DNA from: Liquidambar formosana
Lineage: Eukaryota > Streptophyta > Magnoliopsida > Saxifragales > Altingiaceae
Length of the DNA: 64,000 nt
Assembly (NCBI GenBank): GCA_039720395.1
Contig: CM077824.1
Span: 20,793,046 to 20,857,045, forward strand
Reading direction: 5' to 3'
Positions 35,906 to 47,900 of this stretch are shown here, one piece after another; within the stretch, counting starts at the first letter, position 1, and each line of letters opens with the position of its first letter. The notes beneath the pieces were generated by a model. The model was not told where the DNA came from. It made no database searches and saw only the letters and a program-made list of their open reading frames with translations. Both the position numbers and the translations under genes were made by a program.

Positions 35906-38239
35906 GTGTATCTGCATATAGAAGTAAAGGCAACAAGAACAAATTAGAGTATGGAATTAGATCTGTAAAGATGTAATATCTAAAACTCCAATGAAAAAAA
36001 AGCTAACCTCAAGACAAAGACACAAACTCATTCTTTGTTGCGCAAAATGTTGCAGAATTCAACTCTATAAGAAAATAACAAACATTGATTATATAAGAAA
36101 TACTCAATTATATAAGAATAAAAAAATATTTCATTATTCCAAAGAATCAAGATGATAACCATAATGATTGAGCAAACACTAATAAAGCAAAACTTGCCTT
36201 GGAAATCAACATCAAAGAGAAGAAATAGAACAAAGGCAGCATAAGACAATACTATGCAGGGAAGCAATGGCAACACTGGAACAAAAAGAAAAATCAAAAT
36301 TAGTAAAAAAGAATGAGGTAATATCTGTAACACATCTTAAGAACGTTATGATAAAGTACGGAGAAAATAGATTTAATATTTTTTCCTTACAAAGGGTAGT
36401 GGTCCTATCCCATTCAAGAATTACATATTTCTAAATCATTGCCTATAATCTTAAACAAATAGTTGTACAAAAATTTTGCCAGCACCTCCCCTTAGTTCTC
36501 CAGATATATAGCTAAGAGAATAGGTCGTACGACTTATAAAATTCTCTCTTAACTCATACCCAGAGAACATTAAGGAAATGAGCAAAAATACTTGTACAAA
36601 TATAATGTTCATGTATAATCAACGATTCAGAAATATGTATTCTTAAACTGTCCAAATGGACATTTCAAGAATAAATACATGTCAAAATACAAATTAAAAA
36701 TTTACTAATCTACAGCCAATACAAGAGGAAATTACATAACCTCCAAACATAATCTGCAGATTGAAAAATAATAATAAGTATTTTGTATCCATGCATCTAT
36801 TCTTAAACGGGTAATCTATGTTTTTATTACGATGTATATTAATACCAATATTAACCAAAATATAGCAGAAATAACTTTTGTTGCATTTCAGCTTAGAAAT
36901 AAAACAGAAGAAACAAAACACCAAAATAATAAAGAAAACCTAGCATAAGTCACTGTGGTTTGATCTTAGTTTAAAAGTAAAATCGAAGACACAAAACGTG
37001 AGCAGAACAATATTTAATCAGAGTCTGAAACCAAAAATAAAACCAAAAATATCTACCCCAAAACCTGGTTATCTAGGACTCGTGACAAATTTTTTTTATT
37101 ATTATATTGTTTCAAATTTTTTTTAATTATTACTTGACTGAATATGAAGCATGGCTAAAACAAAGATAAAAATTAATTATTCAAAAGCGGCCCTGGTTCT
37201 AGGTCTCAAGCGATATGAATATTTTCTGCACTTTTCTTTGTTCCCAGATTAGCTCTGATTTCGAATTCCAACCCTCCCATGTATTTTTTTCATATGAACA
37301 AGTTGTATAATTCTACAATTGTGTTATCCAAATAACAAATAACAAATGAGCTAGACCATTCATAAGTTGCAATCGTTGAATTCACTATATGTATTGACCC
37401 AACATATAAATTATAGTATTATACAAAAAGTTCCAAGATATAAGAGACTCATGGACCTAGAACGCATTCTACTGAATTCAATTTATCACAACTGACATTA
37501 TACATAGACAATGGTGACTGTCAAAGATCAATTGAGATCATGAGGCAGAGCGATGAACTGTGGTGTACTGTAATGATACAGAATATTATTTTGAATTACG
37601 AAATAGACAAGATACTGTAATGATACACAATATCAATTGAAGCCATGTGAATCTATTTGTAATGATACACAAGATATAAGAGACTCTTGGTTTTATAGTA
37701 CGTTGAAAGATTTGATGAATATTTTGAATTATCTCATAATATTTAGTTCCCAAATTTGTTATGTCGTGCGATTCATTCAATCTCTCTAAGGGTTTTGATC
37801 AATGAATATATCTAGTCTTCCTTATTTTCTTACATTTTATGAAAGCCTCACCAATTCTAAGACAGTATTTATCAACTTTTTTCCTTTTGCCAGACTGTTT
37901 TCCAATTTAGAAGCTCTTAATGCAGAAATCAAAGCAATAGCATGGGTCTTTTTCCCTCTAATCTTTTGATCGTACGGTCCTATTTAAATCCGAAGTCTAG
38001 TGGTACATGAGTTCTTCCAAGTTGATCTAAAGAGGGAACTTATAACTGTTTGCAAATTGCAAATATACAATAAAGCATCCAGATTGATAATTGTCATTGC
38101 TTAAAATATAATAAATTAAAGGTTTCAAAGCCTCAAAATCAACTAAATTTTACTATCCTCCATCAATTTTAAACCATTTTCTCATCTATACTCCATTAGG
38201 TTGCCAAGAAACAGGATCCAATTAAAAGAAACATTACCC

Positions 38240-38440
38240 AACTCAACTCACTGAAGCTCTAATCCGAACTATATGGGATCGGCTACATGAATCCTGTTTC
38301 ACCATTTAGCTCTATCAAGGTTTGTATCTTCCATTAAAAACCTAGCACACATGTCCTTTCTCACCACTCCAACAACGTTGTTTTGAGCCTTCTTCTTGTC
38401 CATTTAGGGTCTTCAACTTGAATAAAGTCACCTATTTTGC
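38240..38440. repeat. Possible dispersed-repeat fragment
   Basis: Contains ATATGGGATCGGCTACATGA followed by ATCCTGTTTCACCATTTAGC, wording I associate with a widespread plant interspersed repeat. The family cannot be named from this sequence alone. Confidence 0.3.
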
Positions 38441-39329
38441 AATTACAGCAGCCGTGTTTTTGAAAAATTGATAATAACAAAATAAAGAATTTAATTAATT
38501 CTATTCATCATAATCTGAACATTATACAAATAGAAAGACCATTTAGATTCACACGGCTTATTTCTTCTTAACTCAATATAAAACCAAGAGTTTTACCAAA
38601 AAAAAAAAAATCATCTGGGATCAGTCCATAGTACATGAGAAATTCATTTCTTCCTAAACCCTCAAAAATTATGCTACAAAAAGCTAGAATCAGCTTATAG
38701 CTTTCATCAAGCCAAACCTTACAGCTTTGTAGGCATTCTAAGCAACAGTTAACAATTTATCCAAAAAAAAAAAAAAAAAAACGTGATGCAAAGAAAATTG
38801 TACAATATCTGGTTCAAGAGACCACTGCACCATTTTCTTTAACAGTAACCAAATATACGGAACCTATTTTGTGATTTTCTGGAAAATAGCTAGTTCTGTG
38901 GCTTCCTCCCCAAGTCTTCCTCGCGAACACAACCAATAGCCCGACCTGACAAAGATCTGGCAGTGGTTCCACTCTAACCCAAAGGCTGAGAAAGATCCGG
39001 CAGTGGTTCCATTCTAAGCCAAAAGTATTGTGCCAAGAAAAACAGAGGTAAAATAGAAGAACATGACTTAGAAATAAAATAATATTCTCAATAATGTCAA
39101 AATGCTAACTCCAAATCCCAATTCTTTACTCTAAATCCGAACTCCCAAAACAAGATTCACCCCTATTCATAATCTAATATTATTTGAAAGAAGTAATTTG
39201 AACACCAAACACGATCATGTACACTCTAAAATTGTTTGCCTAATTCTTTAACTAAGAATCAGGTATTTACCTTTCAAAGATGTGAAAAATACGTAGGAAC
39301 AACATCAGTCTTCAGCTGTCGAAAACCCA

Positions 39330-39790
39330 TCGAGGATCACAAGGTTAAGCGGCTGATGAAGATCGTGGTATCCTTGTTCGACAATCAACAGCATATTTTT
39401 CTCACCCCTGCTCAGATCGAAGGTTTTTGTCACCGTCGATCAAAGTGCGGTATCCTATCCTTGTTCGACAATCAGGAGCTTGATGAAGCGACGAACAACG
39501 GCATATTTTTCTCACAGCTGCTCAGATCGAAGGTTTTTGTCACCGTCGATAAAAGTGCGGTATCCAACAAATCGATTTTTTGCCAAAACTACCATGCTTC
39601 ACCGGTTGAGAAGCCGTGGAGCATAAAAATATTCACTGCCGGATGAAGATCCCGCTATCTTTCTTCGACAATCAGGAACTTCAGAAAGCCACAAAGAAGG
39701 CCATATCTTTCTAACTACCGCTCAAATTCAAGGTTTTTCTCACCGTCGTTAAGAGCGCACTACGTAGCACTTCCGTTTTTGATCAGATTA
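39330..39790. repeat. GC-richer direct repeats, three imperfect copies
   Basis: Blocks containing TTCGACAATCA, CATATTTTTCTCAC, GCTCAGATCGAAGG and TTTTTGTCACCGTCGAT recur at about 39375-39450, 39460-39560 and, more diverged, 39655-39770. The region stands out in base composition from the AT-rich DNA to its left. No open frame is credible. Confidence 0.7.
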
Positions 39791-40079
39791 ACAGTAGAAC
39801 CAGCATATTCGATCAGATCCAAGGACTTTCTTACAATCAGTATCAGCGGAATATCTCCCGACCAAAGCTCTATGAGTTTCACCTTGTAAATCTGAATCTG
39901 AAGCATCTGAAAGAAAAAGCAAAAAACGAGAGAGGAAAAGGGCAAAAACCCATCTGCAGAATGACGTCATCGGTATGGGGCTCTTTGCAGAAGATGGGAT
40001 GTACGGCATGTGCTTGTAGCAGGTCGGTGGAACAAAACATGACGCGAGCGAACCAAGCGCAGATTCAAAACGAGACTTA

Positions 40080-40093
40080 AAACGACGTCGTTT
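40080..40093. repeat. Perfect 14-bp palindrome
   Basis: AAACGACGTCGTTT. A near copy, AAACGACGCCGTTT, lies upstream of Tat-1 antisense gene 1 at 19513-19526. Confidence 0.8.
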
Positions 40094-40408
40094 CACCCGT
40101 TGGCAGATGCGGTGTGAACGCACGCGCCTCGCATCTGTGTGGGGGAAGGCATCAAAAGAAGGAACGTCGTTTGGTGTAGAAGTGAGCGGTCGTTTTGGAC
40201 GATTACCATGAAACGAAACCTTCTCTTTTAAAGGGTAATAGATTTCAAATCTAGGCCAAATGCTACGTTTTGGACCAATTTTTTGAACCCTCTTGCAAAC
40301 GGCAATAACCTTTGAGCCATTCCGAGTGAAATGACGCAATAATGCTGCGTCTCAAATTCACACGGTTCCTTTCCCCTCATTACCGGCGATGATCCAAGGG
40401 TTACTGGA

Positions 40409-40438
40409 TGGTGCAGTAAAAGTGGTGCTACTGCACCA
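40409..40438. repeat. Inverted repeat, 10-bp stem and 10-nt loop
   Basis: TGGTGCAGTA and TACTGCACCA form a perfect stem. No CTRR follows on either strand, so it is not a Helitron end. It precedes a stretch beginning GGGTAAATTACATTGAAACC that looks like another noncoding repeat. Confidence 0.7.
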
Positions 40439-40783
40439 AATCTGGATCTGGGTTGGGCCCCATGTTCCTCAAATTTAAAAATAAAAAATAAAAAATAAAA
40501 GGGTAAATTACATTGAAACCTCCTCTAAAATCTGACAATTACAGATATACCCTTTCATGTTTCCAAAATTACATTAAAACTCCTTACTTCACAAAATAAA
40601 CTACAAAAAAAACCCCTCCTCCTAACCTCCGTCCATTAATCTATTAAATTACTCTCAATTTTTTTCAAAATACCCTAACTACCCTTATTGGATGACAACT
40701 TCCATGTTAAATGCGTATAACTCATCAGTTCAACACATTTATTCAATACATTCGATTTTTTTTTTATTGACAAAATATATATA

Positions 40784-41072
40784 TCTATATATATAAAAGA
40801 AAAATGCCAAAAAACCTTCAATTTTTTGTCCAACTGATGTGACAGCCGTCAGATTTTCTCATTAGAAATAATTATATATTTAATTGATATGCCAAAAAAA
40901 AAAAAGATTTGCCAAGTTGCCATTATTTGACACCTCTATACATGCATCCCCTTTGTAATAATTCTTTTCATTTATTTCTACATATGAGTAATGCTACATA
41001 GCTCTGTTTCTTTTTTTTCTTTTTTTCTTTTTTGGTGGGGAAATCTACCTACTCAAATGAGATAGCAACTTA
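40784..41072 (+). mobile_element. Possible 5' end of a second Helitron, cut by the copia insertion
   Basis: After an A, the plus strand reads TCTATATATATAAAAG, the kind of TC-initial AT-rich start seen on plant Helitrons. Only 289 bp remain before the copia LTR, and the other terminus would be beyond the window. A 5' end alone is weak evidence. Confidence 0.35.
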
Positions 41073-41599
41073 TGTTGTCCCAAGTGAATAACCCTAGAGG
41101 GGGGGTGAATAGGGTTATAGGCCAATTAAAAAAAAAATTATAGCAATCTAAAAGCAGATTATTGCAAGCAAGAATAAATGTAAGAGAATGCAATAATAAA
41201 GAGATTGAGGGAAAGAGAATGCAAACGATATAACGAGGTTCGGCCTCCCGCCTACGTCCTCGCCTCAAGAGCACGCTTGAGGATTCACCAATCCACTATC
41301 ACTCTCCTTCAAGGTGGAGCAGCAAACCTTTACAACTTGAGTGTTCTTCACCAACACTTAGCCAAATGCACTCTTCTCAAGTGCTTACAAGTGAGGGTAT
41401 ACACAACCCTTTTGATACAAAGTATTTGGAGATGATTTTGTGCTCAAAGAAAGCTCTCTCAAAGAGTAAATACACTGGAATTGAAAGCACACTTCAGCTA
41501 TTGATTGATTTCAATGAATGCTCACAAGAGGAATTAGGGCTTGTATTTGATTTTCTTGTTTTTAACTCAATGAATGCTCATAAATGAGCTCAAGCCTTG

Positions 41600-41607
41600 T
41601 ATTTATA
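41600..41607 (-). promoter_or_regulatory. TATA box of the copia LTR
   Basis: TATAAATA on the minus strand, about 120 bp downstream of the nearest palindrome. Transcription would start near 41570. Confidence 0.65.
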
Positions 41608-41724
41608 CTCAAGGGGTCCAAAATAGCCGTTCTGGAACAATAAATGCCGGGAAAAGAAGTTTGGTGGGCAATAAATGCTTCAAATGTCCGTTAAAAAACT
41701 AGCCGTTATACTTCTCCCTGAGGG

Positions 41725-42130
41725 TTTCAGCCGGCTGAAACATCTTTCAGCCGTCTGAAATATCCCTTTCAGCCGTCTGAGTAAGGCTGCTGAATATTCC
41801 AGAGAGGGTGTGAAAATGGAACAAAAGATCATGTCATTCAGCCGTCTCAAAACTGCATTTCAGTCGTCTGAAATATCCTTTTCAGCCGTCTGAGTAAGGC
41901 TGCTGAATATTCCAGATAAGTTAACATATGGCATATGAACAAGGTTGTTCTTCAACCGTCTGATCATTCTTTCAGCCGGCTTAAACTGACGTTTCAGCCG
42001 GCTCAATAAGTCGTCTGAAAAATACAGAGAGAAGGTTTTTTAGGAGTTCATATTTTCAGCCTACTGACAAGGTTCAGCCTGCTGAAACAGCAATTTCAGC
42101 AGGCTGAAACATAGTTTCAGCCGTCTGAAA
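41725..42130. promoter_or_regulatory. Copia LTR palindrome array, four groups of three to four motifs
   Basis: Variants of TTCAGCCGGCTGAA or TTCAGCCGTCTGAA have centres near 41732, 41752, 41774; 41843, 41865, 41887; 41957, 41977, 41999, 42012; and 42061, 42079, 42101, 42122. Within groups the spacing is mostly 20-22 bp; groups are 104-114 bp apart. Palindromic motif clusters in LTRs are established for maize Sireviruses, with other sequences. Confidence 0.82.
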
Positions 42131-42512
42131 CTCTCTGTTTTCAAACAATGAATTTTCACTAAGTCCATGTTCTAGGCAATTTGTTTTAGGCTTTTACGAT
42201 AAATAATTTAGCATAGTTCTAAGCCCTTTTTAACCTTTTGTGAGCAATAATTGAAATTATTCTTACATTTGGGTTCCTAAAATTTTCACACATAGACTTG
42301 TGCTCGATCTTGAATAAATGTTGGAATCATTTGCTCTATTTTCTAAAGAACTTGTGCTTTGTTTGCTTTTGCAAGTTGATCCTTGATCCTTGAGACATCG
42401 AATGGCTTTGATACCTGTCTAGATTCATCACTTAACTGCTCATTAATCCTTAAACATCTTATTATGTATTGTTATCATCAAAACCTCGGGGATAAAACCA
42501 TTTAGGCCAACA

Positions 42513-42906
42513 ATCTCCCCCTTTTTGATGATGACAATCCATAGATGTTTTAAATAGGTAAAATGCATAAATTTAACGCACTTATCTCCCCCTATCAATA
42601 TGCATCATATAAATGTGCCTTATGAAAAGTTAATCATATAAAATACGATGTATTTCAACATTATATCCATATGTCTATAATATATATATGATTATAGTAT
42701 ATGCAGCCATATTTCAACAAGTTAAGGTTGAGCAACAAAAAACTTTATCATCTGCCATAACTATGTTGATTAATTTCAAAAGTTTGTTACAATGTCAACC
42801 ATTTTGCCAATATGTTCCAAAATACAATAATTATACCCAAAATTTTCCAACAGTATTCCAAAACATCTACAAACATTCATCTCCCCCTTTGTCATACATC
42901 AAAAAG
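42513..42906 (-). other. Copia 3' untranslated stretch with repeated polypurine tracts
   Basis: Between ORF3 and the LTR the minus strand carries three GGGGGAGAT words: near 42888 (preceded by ACAAA), near 42590 (preceded by GATA) and directly at the LTR (42526-42513, preceded by AAAAA). The last is the likely plus-strand primer. Multiple polypurine tracts are a known Sirevirus trait. Confidence 0.75.
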
Positions 42907-44424
42907 TCACAAAGGAAAGGCGGGGAGTGAAGCGCGAAGCTGCTGGGTGAGCTGGGCTTGGCAATCTTTGACATCCTTGAGTTCGCAAGCCATCTCGTCC
43001 ATCCTATCATGCGTAGCCTCCATTTTGGTGGAGACATAGCTATGTAAATCAGTCATTTGGTTGGAGAGAGCTTGAAACATGTCGCGGATAGAAGATGGAG
43101 GAGCAGAAGGAACTGGAGTAAGGGGAGTAGAAGGAGTGGAAGGGAGGTCTACTGGGGGGATAGTGGAGGTGGAGGGAGCAGAAGAGGTGGTGGGGGGAAT
43201 GGTGTGATCTTGATGCGAGTCCTCCAACTTAGTAGCATTCTCATCTTCATTGTCTGCAGGTATTGCCCCTTTCTTCACCCAAACTCCATTAACCAATACA
43301 TAATTTAGCCAACCCATGAAAGGAGCATTGATCTTATTCCGAAAGGTAGGATGGAATACGTCACCAGCTGTGGGAGGGATGACATAGTGCTCAAATAATA
43401 CAGTCAATGCAGCCCCGTATGGCAGAACACTGCGACCCTCAGCGTCCTGTCCCTTCTTAGAACCTTTGGACTCATTTTTGGATTTCTCAGCACCAAATTT
43501 CATATGGTATAACATCAAGTGGCCTAAATTGATAGGTTTACCAGTCAAAATACACCAAAGGATCCCAATGTCGGTGTAGGTGACATGGTCCTTTCCACTA
43601 CCTCAAGGAAGAATGTTGTAGAAGATGAGTTTGTGCAGTAAATTACACTCGAGAGAAAATTCCTTCAAGGTAGGCTTAAAAGGCTCTGTAATGTCATTTC
43701 GGCCTAGAATTAATTTTAGGGCATCGATATGGTGAAAACCATCGATCCTTGGCCAAGAATGGGTTTCAGTAATCACAGCCCCATCCTGAGGGGTATGGAA
43801 CAGGTCATTCAGGGTTTGGTCAGTAAGCACAATGTGTGTGCCTTTAAGATAGGAGGTGGCTCGTCCAGGTGTAGGCATGGAGAAGTGGGTGTAGAAGTGA
43901 CGGACAGTGGTGTTGTAGCAGGGCTTGGATAAAGTGCAGAATTCGAGAAGACCCACATTTTGCAAGAGAGAGCAAATGCGAAAATGGTGGTCACTCAAGA
44001 ATTGGGGTTCAAGAATTTTAGGGTATATGACCTTTTTACTAAAAAATTTCTTGGCAAATAACGTACCATGTTCAGGAATCAGGTAGAGTGGAGGATCCAC
44101 GGGTGGAGGAGGAGCATTTTCTTCGGACGGTTCATGACCTGAGTCATAATCTGGGTCTCTAGGGCGAGGGCGTGGCTGTGGTGGTTGATGAGCCTGTGGA
44201 GGAGGAGGAGGCAGAGGCTGCTGTGTCGGAGGTGGAGGAGGAAGCTGCTGACGACGAGGGCGTCGAGGAACTAGAGGATCTTCAACCCTAGGTGGCGCCG
44301 CCGTGTGTAGAGGTCGGTGTCCCTGGGTGGTGGCTGCGGATGATTTTCGGAGCTTTTTCTTCGGTGGCTGTGATGATTCGCCGGCCTCGATGGAAGAAGG
44401 TTTGGCTTTCTTGAGATTCACCAT
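42907..44424 (-). pseudogene. Copia third ORF (plant transposon protein family), one stop
   Basis: Minus-strand frame of 505 codons from ATG at 44424, broken only by TGA at 43605-43603. The N-terminus is basic (MVNLKKAKPSSIEAGESSQ, KKKLRK) and then Pro/Gln-rich. The middle (about 44050-43500) has a globular block with HFRICSLLQNVGLLEF, FYTHFSMP and WCILTGKP-like continuity after the stop, typical of the uncharacterised 'putative plant transposon protein' family. The C-terminal part is Ser/Thr/Pro-rich and ends in a helical segment (MFQALSNQMTDLHSYVSTKM). No signal peptide or membrane segment is evident, so an envelope role is not supported. It has its own TATA box and palindrome array upstream. 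Confidence 0.75.
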
Positions 44425-44953
44425 AGGAGGAGTTGGATTTAGGGTTTATTTGAAGTGAGGAAGAGAGAGAAGGAGAAGAACAGTGAAAGCCGCGAAAGGG
44501 GAATTTGAAAAATCACTGTTTAGGGCTTAAAAAATTTATATACCCCGACATTTTCAGCCAGCTGAAGATTCTATCAGCCGTCTGAAAGCCCTCTTTCGGT
44601 CGGCTTGGATCTATTTCAGCCGGCTGAAACAGCCGTCTGAGAAATCCAGACAACCCTAAATTTTGGAAACCCAAAGGACTACCTTTCAGCCGTCTGACTA
44701 TCCCAGTCAGTCGTCTGAAAGGTCACTTTCGGTCGTCTTCTACATTTTTCAGCCGGCTGAATCAAGCCGTCTGAAAAAGTTAGAGGGTACCAAAAAAAAT
44801 GTTCAGATACAGGAGTTTCAGCTGTCTGACTAAGCAAGTTAGCCGTCTGAAATAATTTTCAGCCGGCTGAAAGGTTTTTCAGTCGTTTGAAAATATCAGA
44901 CAGAGATTTAAAAAGCATTTAAAGCAAAGAAAAGCATCATAATGAACATGTTC
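44425..44953 (-). promoter_or_regulatory. Internal promoter of copia ORF3: TATA box and palindrome array
   Basis: On the minus strand TATATAAA lies at 44542-44535, about 110 bp before the ORF3 ATG. The leader between them contains CTTCTCTC and AAACCCTAAATCC words common in plant 5' UTRs. Immediately upstream (44550-44892) are about 14 copies of the same TTCAGCCGKCTGAA motif as in the LTR. Their centres fall in three groups starting near 44559, 44691 and 44823, exactly 132 bp apart, with 20-22-bp spacing inside groups and one 13-14-bp step closing two of them. Confidence 0.72.
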
Positions 44954-47900
44954 TCATATTTCATCACTTAAACACATGCCCAGTTCACGTTTAATGAAAT
45001 TAAACCTATCCTCTTGAAGTGGTTTTGTAAAAATGTCAGCCAATTGATGTTCGGTACCAACAAATTCAATTTCAACATCTCCTCTTTGAACATGATCTCT
45101 TATAAAGTGATGTCTTATTTCAATATGTTTGGTTCGTGAATGCTGAATGGGATTCTTAGTAAGATTAATTGCACTAGTATTATCGCATTTTATGGGAATA
45201 TGATCATAATGCAATCCAAAGTCCTCAAGTTGTTGTTTCATATACAACACTTGTGCACAACAACTTCCAGCTGCCAAATATTCAGCCTCGGTGTGGAAAG
45301 AGCAACCGAAGTTTGTTTTTTGCTAAACCAAGAAACTAAGGAATGTCCAAGAAAGTGACAAGTCCCGCTTGTGCTTTTGCGACCATCTTTGCATCCGGCA
45401 AAATCCGCATCGGAATAGCTAAGCATGTCAAATGATGTGTATTTAGGATACCATATGCCAAGATTGATAGTGCCACTAAGATATTTAAATATGCGTTTAA
45501 CGGCAAGCATGTGAGATTCTTTAGGACATGATTGATATCTAGCACACAAACATACACTATACATAATATCCGGTCTACTAGCAGTGAGATAAAGTAAACT
45601 ACCAATCATACCTCGGTATTTCTTTTGATCCACGCATTTGCCTTTCTCATCCTTCTCAAGTTTGATGGAGGTGCTCATTAGAGTGGCGAAATTCCTTCCA
45701 TCTTCCAATCCATACTTCTTGATTAAGTCTTTGACATATTTGGATTGATTTAAGAAGGTTCCTTCCTTTGTTTGCTTGATTTGTAATCCAAAGAAGAAAT
45801 TTAGTTCGCCCATCATACTCATTTTAAATTCTTCTTGCATGACTTTAGCAAAATCCTCACACAAACTTACATTAGTAGAACCAAAGATAATATCATCAAC
45901 ATATATTTGGATAATAAACATGTCCTTATCAATGGTTTTAATGAAAAGTGTGGTGTCAAGTTTTCCTCGTTTAAAACCATTTTTGATTAGAAAACCACTA
46001 AGTCTTTCATACCAAGCTCTAGGAGCTTGTTTCAAACCATATAAAGCTTTTGATAATTTGAATACGTGGTTTGGAAATTCATGACTTTCAAAACCGGGAG
46101 GTTGTTCAACATAAACTTCCTCTTCAATAAAACCATTTAGAAAAGCACTCTTGACATCCATTTGAAATAATTTGAAATCTTTATAGCATGCAAATGCAAG
46201 TAACATCCTAATGGCTTCAAGTCTAGCAACCGGTGCATATGTCTCATCATAATCAATGCCTTCTTGTTGATTGAAACCTTGGGCAACTAGTCGTGCCTTG
46301 TTTCTTACAATGGTACCCGATTCATCTTTCTTATTTCTATATACCCATTTGGTGCCTATTACACCATGGTCATGTGGTCTAGGAACCAAGGTCCACACCT
46401 TGTTCCTTTCAAATTGGTTAAGCTCTTCTTGCATAGCTAGTATCCAAGATTCATCACTTTCGGCCTCATTTATGTTCTTAGGTTCAATTTGTCATAAAAA
46501 TGCAAGATAATCACATATATTTCTCATGGAAGAACAAGTTCTTACCCCATGTGAGGGTTCACCTAGGATTTGATCCTTAGGATGATTCCTCACAAATTTC
46601 CAAGTCTTGGTGACATCCGGATGAAGTGGAGTGCCTTTAATTTCTACTTCTTCTTCCGGTTTCTTGATTTCAATGACTTCATCTTCTTCCTTCTCTTTGC
46701 CTTTGTCTTGTGGATCTTGCTTGTCATTAAGATTCAAGTTCTCAACTTGTTCTTGCAAGCTTGTACCTATATCATCATCATCATCCACATTTCTCTTGGT
46801 AGCAAGAGGATTAGTTTCATCAAATACAACATGCATTGATTCTTGAACGGTTAAAGTTCTCTTATTAAACATCCTATATGTTTTGCTCTTCATAGAATAA
46901 CCAAGAAACATACCTTCATCAGATTTTGAATCAAATTTGGAAAGTTTATCTCTATCGTTTAATATAAAGCATTTACAACCAAAAACTTTAAAGTAACCTA
47001 TGTTAGGCTTCTTATCATTCCATAATTCATAGGGAGTTTTACCAAGTTTAGATCTTAATAGCACTCGATTCATAACATAGCATGCAGTGTTGACGGCTTC
47101 GGCCCAAAAGTATTAAGGTAAGGAATGTTCATTAAGCATGGTTCTAGACATTTCTTCAAGTGTTCTATTCTTTCTTTCCACCACACCATTTTGTTGAGGA
47201 GTTCTAGGAGCGGAGAAATTGTGATCAAATCCATTTTCATCACAATATCGTTCAATATCCTTATTGACAAATTCACTCCCTCTATCACTCCTAACATGTG
47301 TAATGGTATAGCCTTTCTCATTTTGGACTCTTCTATAATATGCAATAAATGTAGCATGAGTCTCATCTTTATGTGCAAGGAAGAACACCCATGTATATCT
47401 AGAGTAGTCATCAATAATTACAAATGCATAATGCTTCCCTCCAAGACTTGCAATAGCAATAGGTCCAAATAAGTCCATATGAATAAGTTGCAAAGGTCTA
47501 GTAGTTGAAATATGAGATTTTGTTTTAAAAGAAGACTTGGTTTGTTTTCCAAATTGGCATGCACTACAAACTCCATCTTTTGAAAACTTTGCTTTTGGTA
47601 AACCTCTTACTAGTTCATGCCTAGAAAGTTTTGAAATCAAATCCATGCTAGCATGTCCAAGCCTTCTGTGCCATAACCAATGATTTTCATTTAAAGCGGA
47701 GAAGCAATGTACATTTTGTAAAGCGATTTCTTCGAACTCTATAGCATAGATGTTACCAATCCTATATGCAATAAATAAGGTCTTATCATCATCTTCAATT
47801 ATGCATTTATTGGATTTAAAAGTAACTTTATAACCTTTATCACATAATTGACTAATGCTAAGGAGATTATGCTTTAAACCATCAACTAACAAAACATTTT

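Larger units (their letters stand above)
34396..40783. other. Long AT-rich noncoding stretch; Helitron 5' end probably inside
   Basis: No coding region is supported. Contents include a diverged direct repeat (about 35560-35720 and 35930-36080), a TA/GT microsatellite, a possible dispersed-repeat fragment near 38240-38340 (ATATGGGATCGGCTACATGA), a 40-bp tandem duplication (38951-39030), GC-richer direct repeats at 39330-39790, a palindrome at 40080 and an inverted repeat at 40409. The minus-strand Helitron start and promoter should lie here but were not located. Confidence 0.5.
41073..42512 (-). repeat. Copia 3' LTR, 1440 bp
   Basis: On the minus strand it starts TGTTGGCC just after the polypurine tract and ends GGGACAACA, with inverted ends TGTTG and CAACA. 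It has a palindrome array at 41725-42130 and a TATA box at 41607-41600. With one LTR visible, the left boundary rests on the inverted ends. Confidence 0.75.

Noticed and set aside
40409..40438. Inverted repeat as a Helitron 3' end
   Set aside because: No CTRR follows within a few bases on either strand.
42907..44424. Copia ORF3 as a viral envelope protein
   Set aside because: No signal peptide, no hydrophobic membrane segment and no glycoprotein-like Cys pattern; the globular block matches a plant transposon protein family instead.
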